A DNA stretch of 64,000 nucleotides from Adiantum capillus-veneris (GCA_014529385.2 CM043943.1:97678355-97742354); one strand, 5' to 3'. Shown: positions 45,739-59,588, counted from the stretch's first letter. Notes: a model not told the origin generated them from the letters alone. Made by a program: numbers and translations.

Positions 45739-47945
45739 TTTGAGAAAGACATCTATAACATCAAGAAGTTCAATGACATGAACTTTTTGATATGGAAATA
45801 GTAGATTCAGGACGTTTGATCCAAAAAAAAATAGTTGGAGCCACTATTTTAGTGCCAAGAGAGCACAAGTAATGAATTTTACTTTACGAAGAAGCTATTT
45901 GAGCTTTGTATAAAAGAAGGTGGCACAGTTTTTAGACAGCTAGATGAGTCAACGTAGTTGCAATCAATTGACACCACAAGGACTTGATGTTGACAAGAGG
46001 TGCACTCTTTTTTTTTTAATGTTCTTTACCTTCCTCATGGAACCACTTTCTACACATCCATAAGTAACTCTATGCTGAAGGGCAAGTTGGTCTACAATGA
46101 TGTAGTTGGTAGTCGGTAGTCGGTAGTCTACTCATTAAAGAGATTTGTAGGAAATACATTGAGCCTACAAAAGGTAGTGATGCATATGTTTCTAGCTCAC
46201 AAAAGGAGAAAGGTTTCACTTAAGATCATGCCAAGTCTAAGGATCATAAGAATTACAACAGTAAATGTCATGTTTCCATGCACAATATAGAATGCTATTA
46301 TTTCATAAGAAAGGGCATGTGAAGAAGGATTGTAAATCATGGCAAAGAGACAAGAAGAAGTTTGGGGATGAGAACAAGGTTATCAATGGCACAAAGAGAA
46401 AAACTAAGCTTGAGGAGATCAATGTGGTTGAGTCCCCAAGATCAACGTTTTTTATGTTTTGATATTCATAGTAGCAGATCTTACCATGGATACTCTTGTC
46501 GCAAAGGGTGCGACTTTTGCACAGAATTGGGTCATTTATTATAGTGCAAGATTCCATGTTACACTACATAAAGATTGGTTCCCTACTTATTTGAGGAATC
46601 AAGGCAAAATGAATTTTGGAGACTCATATGTGCTTGATATAATTGGTGCTGGGAACATCAAGTTGGTGTTACATGAAGACTCAAGGCAGAGTGAAGCTTG
46701 GAGACTCTTATGCACTCGATATAGTTGGTGTTGGGAACATCAAGTTGGTGTTACGTGAAGACTCAAGCCATAGTGAATTTTGGAGACTCTTATGCGCTTG
46801 ATATAATTGGTGTTGTGAACATCAAGTTGGTGTGGAACAATGGCACAGAGTTTATGCTACACAATGTTTGACATGTACCCAAGCAAGCAAAGAGCTTGAC
46901 ATTGGCTAGACAACTAGATGATTTGGGGTACGCTACAGTCTTTGGGAATAAATGTTGGATGATCAAGAAGGGTGATATTATGTTTTTCAAAGATCACAAG
47001 CATGGTAATCTATACTCCGAGCATGTGGTTTATGTAAAACATGATTTTACCTCTGTAGTTGAGTTGTTGTCTACTGAGTTGTGGCACAACTGGCTAGGGT
47101 ATATGAGCCATAAGGGAGTGGAGACTCTTGCACATTTTGGTTACTTACCTATGTTGAGTTTCAATGACTTTTATGTTTATGAACATTACATTTATGGCAA
47201 GCAAACTAAGTTTGTATACTTGCCATTGGATAGAAAGTGTCTTGAGCCATAAGAGCTTGTACATAGTAAACTATTCAGCCCTATGCAGACCAAGTCTTTA
47301 GGGGGCTAGCTATTTTGTGACATCCATGGATGACTCTACAAAGAAGTTGTGGGCATATCCTTTGAAACATAAGGATAAGGTCTTCTTTATATTTCAAAAG
47401 TTTGGTGCATTAGCCAAAAATCAGTCAAGCAAGAAACTCAAGAGCTTAAGGACTAACAAATGAGGGAGAATATGTTTCTAAAAAGTTTGCAAACTTATGT
47501 ACTAAACAAGGAATCTAGCGGCAATTTTTTGCACCCTACACACCTACCCAAAATGGAGTAGCTAAAAGAATGAATCGCACTATTCAGAAAAGGGTCATAG
47601 TTATGCTTTCTATGGAAAACTTGACTCAATGTTTTTGGGCCAAGGTAATTTTAACAGTAGTTCACATTGTAAACAAATCACCTAGTATACCATTAAATTA
47701 CCAGATTGCAAAGGAGTTGTGCTCAGGAAAGAAACCACACTATGATCATTTATGCATCTTTGGCTGCGTCAAAACATATGCACATGTGCCAAAAGAGCTA
47801 AGACGGAAGCTTGAACCAAAGTCACACAAATGTATCTTCATTGGTTATGGTGTAGATGGCGATATGGGCTATCGTCTCTAGCACCTAAAATCTTGTGAGA
47901 TTATTCGAAGTTTGGATGTCATATTCAACGAGTCCAAGATGCATA
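45739..47945 (+). pseudogene. Decayed Ty1/copia gag-protease-integrase remnant
   Basis: KFNDMNFLIWK (45770-45800) matches the start of copia gag (K-F-x-G-x-N-F-x-x-W). A knuckle near 46290-46330 reads CYYFIRKGHVKKDC, with its second Cys replaced by Phe. The protease block is WVIYYSARFHVT, where family members have W-I-I-D-S-G-A-S-x-H-V-T, so the Asp is lost. The pre-integrase zinc block LWHNWLGYMSHKGVETL is at 46896-47252. The integrase resumes near 47530 with PYTPTQNGVAKRMNRTI and continues HLCIFGCVKTYAHVPKE, CIFIGYGVDGDMGYRL. There is no RT. It is unlike copia-1/2 and the 37-kb remnant. Confidence 0.75.
46613..46830 (+). repeat. 82-bp repeat, three copies, inside the copia protease region
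   Basis: GGAGACTCATATGTGCTTGA and the following 60 bases recur at 46703 and 46785 (spacing 82 and 82 bp). Each has AATTGGTGYTGKGAACATCA-type sequence. As 82 is not a multiple of three, the duplications destroy the frame. Confidence 0.9.
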
Positions 47946-48249
47946 AGAAGTAGAGTACAAGAGAGACACATTGGGAGATGTTGCCTTAAATTTAATCAAA
48001 ACTCAAAAATCTAATGAGGAGCTTTCCACTAGAGAGTAGTAGTTAGATATTGAGATGCTCTACACGAGCCTCAAATCCACTTGAGCATTTTCAACAAGAT
48101 CTAAATCATCTTATTGCTTGCAAACTATGCAATCAAAATATGGTTATATTTTCGATAATCCGACTTGGAAATCGGTTAGATTTCTTGCAAGAAAGACAAT
48201 TTGCATCTCGACCTCTCGAAGTGTAATTCTACCCACATGGCCTTGTCAC

Positions 48250-48295
<46 letters not shown>

Positions 48296-49160
48296 CCCCC
48301 AATATTCAGGCAGTTTGCATGTCGACCGCCAAACTCTTGTTCTTCTTCTACTTATGCATGCTTCCATATTTAGCACGAGAACCCTTCCAATACACCCTTC
48401 TCCCTTCCTTTCCCTCCTTACCAGAATCTGTGTTGATCGTGACTACCTACAATACTTTGCTCTAAGACTTCCTCCCCTTCCAATCTAGGAGCTTTTCTTA
48501 AATCGATGCATTCCTAACGTTTCCTATCCAATTCCATCAAATACGGCTCATCTGCTACTCCACTTATGAAGGCTCTCATGTTTCCTTTTCCAAAAAATGA
48601 AGATTCTTCATTTATGGGAACATTATAAGATTCTTTGTCCCTTGGCATGTCAGTCAAAACACTTGGAGCACCTTTGTGGTGGTCAATCTCGGCACTTGAC
48701 TAGCACATGCATGTTGTCACCTTGAACTAGCCGGTGGCCCAGCACTCTTAGCACTTTATGTTTAAGAAAAAGGTGTTGATTTATTCCCTGCCTGTCGTGC
48801 AATGTAGGGCAAGTCCTACTCCTCTATGACCTATCGTCTCTAGCTTGCCCCTCCACATGCACTTTGCACTCTCTCCCTATCTTGCCATCTGCCTTTCACC
48901 AGCCAGCTGCCCCCTTTGCATGCCCACATCATTTGCTTGGCGTTTCTCTTTTCACTTTCATCTGCCTTCAAAAATTTGTCTTAAAGAATTGCAATAGGAA
49001 ATCATCCCTTTCTTGAGAAAACATCATGTTGCTCAGTTCTTTTTTGGCATCTATGTTAGATGTAATGAGGATAATAACCGACTTGTATCTTTTTTATTAT
49101 TCATCCTCTAGTATTGATTTGAAAATGAAAAGAAGAAGCACATTGGATGCAAATTTGTTT
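47946..49160. other. Anonymous sequence, no gene recognised
   Basis: Apart from the CT microsatellite at 48254-48293, I see no coding, RNA or transposon signature. Confidence 0.45.
48254..48293. repeat. (CT)n microsatellite
   Basis: About 20 CT units followed by a short C run. Confidence 0.97.
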
Positions 49161-49282
49161 TCCTGACTTTTGATCATATGGTGACTTGGAGCAGTTTATC
49201 GCAGCCAAGGTAGAGAGATTTTCCTGACTTTTGATCATATGGTGACTTGGAGCAGTTTATCGCAGCCAAGGTAGAGAGATTT
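49161..49282. repeat. 61-bp perfect tandem duplication
   Basis: TCCTGACTTTTGATCATATG through GGTAGAGAGATTT occurs twice head to tail, with no difference seen. Confidence 0.95.
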
Positions 49283-49640
49283 TCACAATGGATTTTCTAT
49301 TTTTCATCGAATTGCACAAGAAAGGCAAAGTGATTAAGTTGCATTCACAATGGATTTTCTATTTATATTTGAATTACACAAGAAAGGTGTCATTTTGTTT
49401 CAATTCTAGAATTAAATTCTTCTTTTCTGATTTAATATCTTACATATTAAAAAACTATCTTATTTTTATTTAATTCCACGATATACTCTTCTTATCATTT
49501 TCTTTATATTTCTACATGTGATTATGTGTCTCAAAAAGACATGTGATTATATTTCTTTTTTCTTTAATTCCAAGTTTATACTCTTCTTATCATTTTCTTT
49601 ATTTTTCTACATTTTAATATATGTCTCAAAAAGACTTCAA
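49283..49640. repeat. Two further local tandem duplications
   Basis: A unit starting TCACAATGGATTTTCTATTT is repeated after 62 bp (49285 and 49347). A unit with TTAATTCCA, ACTCTTCTTATCATTTTCTT and TGTCTCAAAAAGAC is repeated after about 94 bp (49471 and 49565). These lie on the 3' side of the P450 exon, so in its downstream intron if the gene is real. Confidence 0.85.
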
Positions 49641-49661
49641 ATACATGAGCTTAGAACTTAC

Positions 49662-49958
49662 ATTCTCACGGTGCTTTAAAGGTTGTGTTGAGTTTATCTC
49701 TTCTCTTCTTGTTCTTATCACACGGTACGTGAATTCATCAATGACTTGGAGGCTTTTTTTGAGAAGTGCTTCAGGTCCTATATTAAAAAAGCGCTTCAAC
49801 TTCCACAATGGATCGATGAATCTTAGTGTTACAATGTAGTTGGCTTGATCAAAGGATGTTGCAAAGGGAACCTCTGGAAGAAGTGGAGACAATGTCCCCA
49901 TGTCAACTCCAAATCCTATCTTACAGATTGAATCCAATGTTAACCGCATGTAGATATC
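49662..49958 (-). CDS. Cytochrome P450 exon, CYP704-like (CYP86 clan)
   Basis: CYP86-clan P450s hydroxylate fatty acids in the ER; CYP704 members act in cutin and sporopollenin precursor synthesis. On the minus strand an acceptor (TTTTAATGTAG) precedes GATATCTACATG, and a donor (GTAAGT) follows GAGAAT. This gives a 297-nt exon, phase 0 at both ends, of 99 uninterrupted codons. Its protein shows MRLTLDSICKIGFGVDMGTL, FATSFDQANYIV and RFIDPLWKLKRF, typical of the region after helix C in CYP704. The heme-binding Cys region and the I-helix were not found in the window. The flanking exons must lie behind the Helitron (upstream) or the retrotransposons (downstream), or else the fragment is a pseudogene. 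The lack of lesions in a TE-rich area favours a real exon of a long-intron gene. Confidence 0.78.
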
Positions 49959-50522
49959 CTACATTAAAACACACAGTATTAGCTTTTGCCCTTACTTGTG
50001 CATTGCTAAAAGGAAAATCATTTCTATCGCATGCATTCAAAGGTATTAAACAAACAACCCTAGACTTCTATCTATACTATATATAACTGAGCTTAAAATT
50101 TTCAAGGAAGGAGAGGGCATCCATGTGTCACTCTCTCCTTCATTTCAAGAACTTAAGAAACATTTGGTTTGAAATAAAAAGTTGAAGGATAAGTCAGAAA
50201 TCATTTGGTTTAAAATGTAAAAGTGAGAGGTAAGTAGCAAGTACACGTACACTGATGGTAGAAAATGAAAAGACTTAGTTTGAACTTCTCTATTCTGGTT
50301 CTATCAAAAAGTCACAATACTTAGTACTATATATATATATATATATATTTATATTATTTAAACTGAGACCATGGAGTTTCACTCCAACTTTCAATTTTGA
50401 AGGGTATCACTTTTGTTTTTGTAAAGGGTGGCTCTACTTCGCATTTTGAGAAAATAACGAGCAACAAGTTGTGCTATACATGGATAAGTTGGTCCTTCTC
50501 GAGCGTGTGTGTACACGTGTGT

Positions 50523-50640
<118 letters not shown>

Positions 50641-50657
50641 GCGGCACATCGCAAGTC

Positions 50658-50713
50658 TGAGAGAGAGAGAGATCATGTTTCATTTCTTACGGCATCGTCA
50701 TGTGTGTCACAGG

Positions 50714-50767
<54 letters not shown>

Positions 50768-50796
50768 CTTTGTTATTTGTTGCATCTTTGTGTGCA

Positions 50797-50834
<38 letters not shown>

Positions 50835-50900
50835 GGGGGGGGGGGGCAAATCCCTTTTAATCCTGTTGAGGAGTGTATATGTCTATTTTTGTTTGAACGA

Positions 50901-50970
<70 letters not shown>
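50658..50970. repeat. Compound GA/TG/G/GA repeat cluster
   Basis: (GA)n at 50658-50672 and 50716-50764, (TG)n at 50798-50820, (GA)n at 50821-50833 passing into a 13-base G run (50834-50846), and (GA)n at 50904-50970. Short unique spacers lie between. Confidence 0.95.
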
Positions 50971-50972
<2 letters not shown>

Positions 50973-51063
50973 ATTGATTGTCCTTGGTGCTTGACAGAGA
51001 ATGCTTCTCCCTCTCCCCCCCCCGCACCCTAAACTTGATCATGAACACAACCCACCACTTACT

Positions 51064-51290
51064 TCAGGTACAGCTTCTCAAATGTTGCCGCAACAGGACT
51101 GATGTAGTCTCCTCTATCAACACCCCTGGCTGCCAATAGCTAACCCTCCACGAGCCCCACATCCAATACATGTCCCATTGGCCACAAGCACTTGCTGAGC
51201 CACCTACTCCTCTACCGCTGCCTGTTCGCCACCCTTGATCCTGACGAGCTCCATTTTTGCTTAGATGTGGCCCTCCACACCATGAGAGAG
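51064..51290 (-). pseudogene. Possible captured gene fragment in the Helitron, family unknown
   Basis: On the minus strand, pieces with higher complexity than the surroundings read NGTCIGCGARGGLAIGSQG and, after a one-base frame change, VDRGDYISPVAATFEKLYLK, followed by a donor-like GTAAGTGG. The GC content and codon-like texture differ from the microsatellites on both sides. Helitrons often carry exon fragments, which makes capture plausible. I do not recognise the family, and stops interrupt the frame. Confidence 0.3.
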
Positions 51291-51994
51291 AGAGAGAGAG
51301 AGAGAGTTCCACATCAGTCTCCACACTTTCTTCGTCTTTTTTGGCCAGTTAGCGAATGCTACAATGTTGAGAGCTCCAATGTGATCGTCTGGGCTTTTTA
51401 GCTTTCCCAAGTTTTCACATCTCGAACTCCTGACATAGGCAAGAAAAAAGGGGTTCTGCAAGGGGACATGTGGCATTGTCTACTACTACAGTGCTCACAG
51501 AAACGGTCGTGCAAGGCGGGTATTCCATTCAGTGTTTAGGAAAAATGTGTCTCAACTTAATATCATGCCATTTTCAATTTCAAAGATGCCAGTTGAGGGC
51601 AAGGGGAAAAAGACAAATCCCGCCCCAAATACAGAAAATATAGTGTAAACACCTGCAAAATAAACCTAATTCTCTAAATTTCCTCTTTGAAAATTAAGGG
51701 AAATCAATTTTGTATGTTTGAAAAAGTGATTTTTCCAGAACACTGATGTGATTGCATTGGAGGATGATCATTTCCAGTCGAGGGTATTGGCCTTGGTCTT
51801 GGAGTTAGCAATCCTTTGCTCATTTGGACCTCCTTAGTGTTGCATACCTAATGTGGACCCTTTGCCTCCCCCTAGAAATGATGACTCCAGTCTCTTATTG
51901 TAGGGTTGCCTCCATGCATGTGCCTCATTGTAGGACTACCTCCATGTCATTTTTCTTACATTTAGAGCCTGGTCACTTTGGAATAGCTAAATAG

Positions 51995-52210
51995 CCTTCT
52001 AGCTTTGTTTGCAAGTCAAGAAAACCGGTGGCTTTTTGAAGATAAATGCTTGATTTGATTGAGTGATAAGATAGATCTTGAGCAGGTTCTTGCTAACCAT
52101 GTGAAAGGCTACGTCCATTTCGAGGCTCTTAACTATGTAGAGAGAGAAGATCCGGCTCGTGACCAGGCAGAAAGCAGGCTCCCTGGTACACACGACTAGA
52201 CTCTTCACCT
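51995..52210. other. Possible captured coding fragment, unrecognised
   Basis: The plus strand gives KIDLEQVLANHVKGYVHFEA continuing to LNYVEREDPARDQAESRLPG without a stop, about 48 codons. The minus strand also has a 69-codon frame. Composition is coding-like compared with the neighbouring repeats. No family is assigned. Confidence 0.25.
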
Positions 52211-52255
52211 CTCACATGCTTCATTTTAATACTACAAACTAGACATGCAGTCTAG

Positions 52256-52257
<2 letters not shown>

Positions 52258-52308
<51 letters not shown>

Positions 52309-52439
52309 CTTCCTACTGACGTGGTTTGAGACCCATTAATTTTGAGACCGACTAATCTCGACTCTTAGCTATTAAGTTTAGGCAAACCTTATCCAATCCA
52401 AAAATTGTTGGCAACAAGTCGTCATGTTGCATAACAAGT

Positions 52440-52487
<48 letters not shown>

Positions 52488-52635
52488 AGAAGAAGAAGAA
52501 GAAGAAGAAGAAGAAGAAGATCACAAGAGATCTAAAAAATTTAGTCGATGAATGTTGATTCTTGAACTCAAGGGCTTGCATTCTCACATACTTATACAAG
52601 GAGAGGGGGACATGATGACCTCAAAGGTTAACAAG

Positions 52636-52712
<77 letters not shown>
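52258..52712. repeat. Series of (GA)n and (AGA)n microsatellites
   Basis: (GA)n at 52258-52306, (GA)n at 52443-52483 passing into (AGA)n to 52520, and (GA)n at 52639-52712. Confidence 0.95.
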
Positions 52713-52714
<2 letters not shown>

Positions 52715-53982
52715 ATCCTTAAAGATCATATTGACCTCAGGGACTGAGTACAACAGGTAAATTGCTTGAAGACTATGGATATAAGGGTGGCCACTAACAA
52801 GTTGAATCCATGAGGTGGCTAGGAGAGAAAGGTATGTAGGCCATGGTATGGGCTAAAATGTGGGTAAAGCAAGTTTGATGTGATCAAAAGCTGAGCACTC
52901 ATGTAGGGTATGATGATCGCACTCTCAAATTGTTAAGGGATATAGTTTACGTACAAAAAGAGACTCTCCTCCATGTAGTGTCTCAATGCTCTATCTCACA
53001 TTGAAGGGAGTGGGAGCTAAGCCAAATGGTTGCTATGGTATAAGATATGGGTAAGGGCAAGCATGTGAATGGTTGAATACAATCTTCTCTCTCAAAGAAG
53101 AACATGCATGTGTGTATGTGTGTGTGTGTGTATTTTGTAGCACGCCCTTTCTTGTAGCATGATGCCAAAAACTCTTGCAAAGAGAAACGATTGAGTTAAC
53201 TTTTTTGCTTTCATTGCCCTCATAGTTTAAGGTGCCAATGGTGCCCAAATGTACACAAAAAAACAATATGCACCTTATATTACTAACATGCTTATGGTCG
53301 AGTGCATGAGACCTCAGCATCCAAGCGACGAGTCTTGGTAGATGCAAGAGTAACATGCTAGGTAGATTGAGTGCAATCCAACCTGTAAATTTTGAAATTT
53401 ACCCACATATAGAGACAAAGTTGCTATAGCCATGCAATCACCCCCAGGTCACACACCCATCATGAATACTGGCTTTGAGAAGCAAACAACACACTACTCA
53501 CCAAATCAGTTGTGCATACTAATGGAAAATTTTCTTCTACTACTATGTGCGGTGTAATGTTGGCATGTTAGTTCATGGCTGGTACATGCATCCTAAGTGC
53601 CAACAAGTAGCAATTGATGACTTAGTTGACTGTGATGCCCCAAATGCATGTACCAAAACTACACGAGAGAAGCATGGGAGAGTTGCTATCATGACCAATG
53701 CCTTGATTGGTAAGGATGGTGAGAGGGGATGCTAATGCATTTAAAGAATTCGTCGTTCAATGAAAACAATATATCCAAATAAGGATACTAGCTCTCTAAT
53801 AGTCTATTTAGAGGGCCACTACCACTCAACAGTCCCGTATCAATTGTGTAGGGGGACGTCTCTAGAGTAATCACAAATTCGTTGCCTCCTTAGAGAGAAA
53901 CATAGGATGTTAAGACAAGAAATTATGTGAAGGGAGCCCATTACTTAATTCATTCCCAAGAGACCTGATAATTGTTGAGCTC

Positions 53983-54026
<44 letters not shown>

Positions 54027-54061
54027 GAAAGGGTTGGGGGGAGAGGGGGGGAGGGGGGGGA
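53983..54061. repeat. (CA)n tract followed by a G-rich tract
   Basis: About 17 CA units (53983-54016), then GATAGAGAGAAAGG and a run of G blocks (54034-54060) able to form a G-quadruplex. Near the 3' end of the Helitron. Confidence 0.9.
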
Positions 54062-54463
54062 CAAACTTGCCATGATTAAGAGGAGTATGTTGGATCTTGG
54101 TATGACCAACTAGAAGGAGATTTTTCCTTGGTCAATCCACAAGAATGTGGAGAGTAACTACACTTCATTAGTTGTTCGATCTTACACTCAAAAAGGTAGA
54201 CATAGTGTTGATCCAAAAGATAGATTTATGCTTGGTTGATGTGAATGTGGAGGGCAGTTAGACCTTCTGTGGTGTCATACATTGTCATCTAGAAAGTAAA
54301 TATAGTGGTTGTTGATGCACAAGTGTATTAAAGAGCTATAAAAGCTCACAGGAGACTCATAGGCATTTGCCCACATTGCGGGCCTCCGTGTGAAGGGAAG
54401 GAGAACAATGGTTGCTTCTATTGACGAACATGTAGCCGCGGCAATGCGCGGGTCACATACTAG

Positions 54464-55557
54464 TACATATTATGAGATAATAAAATGATGCATTTTTCTT
54501 GACAATGGGCATAACAATAATGGCATGACGATGACGATGTCCGAGACGATATTCATAAGTGATTTTCATAACAATAAGTTTTCAGTGGGTGGCAAGATGA
54601 CAAATTCAACTCTACAAAATGATCATCAAAGCTTACATGTTCTTCTCCAAAATGCTATTAAAACCCCCCTTTGTAAATTCCTTTCATTTATAAAAACCCC
54701 TTTTGTAAAATGTTCTTACATTTTGTAAATATTTTTAAATTTATCTTAATTTTGACTAGATAGAACACCCTACTTTTGAACTCACCTAGTGAACTTACCC
54801 TAATTTATGATGTGCCACAAATTGTGAGTTTGGAAAAAAAAAAACACCCTGCTTTTGAACTCACCTAGTGAACTTATCTTTTCGGAGATCCACACCCTCC
54901 CCCTCTAAAAAAATATTGTGCAATCATCATTGAGTGATAGTTCAAAGTTTCAGGTTTGCTTATATCAACCATTTTACCGGTTTTGGGGTATTTTGCTCAT
55001 TTTTAAAATGTGAGCTACCTTTCAAAAAATACATTTTTAAAATATGAGCTACCTTCCAAACAAATACACTAAAATGCTCAACCTTGAAGATTGAGGAGCT
55101 TGGGAACTTGGGAAGAAGTGTGGTGTATGTGAATTATTGTATGAGACCTCACCCAAGAACAGAACAATGCATGAAGAAATGGCACCCAAGCAACTATTCT
55201 TTAGGCATCCCCTTTTTGGCATCTTCCTATGGCAAAGGTCTTAATGTTTGGGTATGTTTTTTAAGCTTCTATACTATGTATAATGGAAGGAATTATGGCC
55301 CCTCCCCTCGGACACATGTTGTATGTTCTTGAGTTATACAAGTGTGGTCTGCAACCCAGCAACGTAGATGGTCAACACATGGGCAGGCGGGCGGGCGGGC
55401 CGGAGGGGGGGGGTGGTTGAAGGCAGTCAACGGGACTAGTTGGAGATAAGGTAAGGATGGTTTGAAGTGGTGATGCTCTAAACCATTGTTGGTTTCTCGA
55501 GTTGAATCATGAACTGAGAAAACCAATGCTAATGAATCTTTGCACTCATTCCTTTAA

Positions 55558-55558
<1 letters not shown>
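54464..55558. other. Anonymous AT-rich sequence with short direct repeats
   Basis: No gene. ACACCCTACTTTTGAACTCA and the following CCTAGTGAACTTA recur 79 bp later (54765 and 54844). TTTTAAAATRTGAGCTACCT recurs after 34 bp (55001 and 55035). A G-rich block (GGGCGGGCGGGCC, then a G run) is at 55387-55412. This would be more of the intron upstream of the P450 exon if that gene is real. Confidence 0.5.

Positions 55559-55626
<68 letters not shown>
55559..55626. repeat. (CT)n(CA)n compound microsatellite
   Basis: About 20 CT units passing directly into about 14 CA units. Confidence 0.96.
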
Positions 55627-58049
<2,423 letters not shown>

Positions 58050-58204
58050 AACGTAGTAGGAAACTATCCCAAGAGACCTTAAAGATCTAGCAGACGAGGA
58101 GAGTTGAACTCAAGACCTGTTATGAGAGAGTGTGTGTGTGTGTGTGAGAGAGAGAGAGTGTGTCGTCACCTGCGAAGACCGGATGACCGCACACAATAAA
58201 AGAA

Positions 58205-58669
58205 GGAAAAATTACCAAAATACCCCTCTAATTTCAGGAAATTCCCAAAATACCCCTCAAATTTCAAAAATTCCCAAAATACCCCCGATATTTTGTCATA
58301 AATTCCCAAAATGCCCTTCAAATTTTCCAAAATTCCCGAAATACCCCTGGTTGTGAGAGTAAATTTCTCGAAAAATATTTTTTTTTGTAGGTCTTCATAA
58401 GAAGAGTGATTGTCTACCGTACAAGATGCTAAAACTACAATTTGAGTTGGTTACGTAGGCTTTGGAGATGAATTGCTTCATTATTTTGAAACATAATTGC
58501 CTTTTTTGCGATGGTAACTGGTGACAAACTACATGCTAAGCACTCAAAAACGGATCTCAATTGTCAAAAATGAATGAAGAGTAGAAAATCTTGAACAATC
58601 CAACCAAAATAGATACAAGGGTATTTTGGGAATTTCCTCAAATTAGAGGGGTATTTTGGTAATTTTCCC
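58205..58669. mobile_element. Mutator-type MITE (465 bp)
   Basis: Exact 9-bp target duplication ATAAAAGAA at 58196-58204 and 58670-58678. The terminal inverted repeats read GGAAAAATTACCAAAATACC at the left and GGGAAAATTACCAAAATACC at the right, and the similarity extends inward for over 50 bases. A 9-bp duplication with G-rich inverted ends is the mark of Mutator-like elements. The left half contains about five diverged repeats of TTCCCAAAATACCCCTCAAA spaced by about 30 bases. No transposase is encoded. Confidence 0.82.
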
Positions 58670-58705
58670 ATAAAAGAATCATCTTCGCTCATCAAAAGCC
58701 TGTAG

Positions 58706-58709
<4 letters not shown>

Positions 58710-58754
<45 letters not shown>
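58710..58754. repeat. (GA)n microsatellite
   Basis: About 22 GA units. Confidence 0.97.
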
Positions 58755-58756
<2 letters not shown>

Positions 58757-58816
58757 TCACCGACAATTGCACACAATAAAAGAATCCTCTCTCCCCTACC
58801 CACCTGCGCAGCAGTT

Positions 58817-59254
58817 TTGGCACCCTCTGCTCATCCTTGCTGTGACTGCTTTGTTTATGCAAAAATATGTAAAGATTGCCATGGATATTGGTCCCAATTT
58901 TTTTTTAGCATTGAAAAGGGTTTCAGTTGTTCTCATTGGATGCAGAGAAAGCATTACAGGGGGTTTTCAAATCCTCAATGCGTACATGGGCTGGAACTTG
59001 TGACTTGGCGCTCATTAGCAAAGAAGATGGACCTCAATTTTACACTTCCTTTGGAGGCAAGTGATTTTTTGAGCTGGCGCACAGTATCGTACACGGATTT
59101 GGTTCCACAAATATCAGATGCTCTTCAGAAGCAGGCATCCCCAAAATCTTGCAAAGTTGGATGCTTGTCTTGCAAGTCCCAAACAAAGACTTATGAGAGT
59201 CCCGTCCAGATACGTATCTCGAGGAGGAGAAGAAGAAGAAAAAAAGATTTTTAG
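58817..59254 (+). other. 145-codon open frame, unrecognised
   Basis: A non-repetitive frame from the ATG at 58817 to TAG. It is Cys-rich at the N-terminus (CCDCFVYAKICKDCHG), has a middle section WRSLAKKMDLNFTLPLEASD, then SDALQKQASPKSCKVGCLSC and a basic tail (RISRRRRRRKKDF). The Cys pairs (CX2C, CX3C, CX2C) hint at metal binding, but I do not recognise a family. The frame could be an exon, a captured fragment or chance. There is no promoter or splice evidence. Confidence 0.3.
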
Positions 59255-59519
59255 CATCGGACCTTAAAGACAACAAGGACCACATGTTTGAAGCCTAGAG
59301 GGAGCCAAACCCTCACGACTAAGTAACACCTATATTTAAGACGGGGAGGCAATGGGATCAAAGGCGGAGAAACCCACGCACGAAAGTCGTGAAGATCGTA
59401 GGTCCAAAAATCAAATAAAAAACTAAACCTGAACACGCACTAAACCTGGACAGCGTGCGAAATGCATTTTATTTTATAATATAATGTTGTAAAAAGGGTT
59501 GTGAGTACACAATGCATGC

Positions 59520-59580
59520 ACGGGTGAAGTGGTTAGCTTATGTGACTCTAAACTCGGACGACTAGGTCTGGGATTCAAAT
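59520..59580 (+). other. Possible tRNA-derived SINE head
   Basis: GGTGAAGTGGTTAGC resembles an RNA polymerase III A box, and GGGATTCAAATC, about 40 bases downstream, a B box. ACTCTAAACTCGG lies between them in the anticodon-arm position, as in plant SINEs. The stems do not fold into a proper tRNA. No poly(A) tail or target duplication was found. Confidence 0.35.
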
Positions 59581-59588
59581 CGCCCCGT

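Noticed and set aside
51064-51290. PPR fragment on the plus strand (LLKCCRNRTDVVSSIN)
   Set aside because: A short resemblance only, broken by stops after 22 codons; the minus-strand reading is at least as plausible.
59520-59580. Functional tRNA gene
   Set aside because: The A- and B-box motifs are imperfect and the arms do not pair into a cloverleaf.
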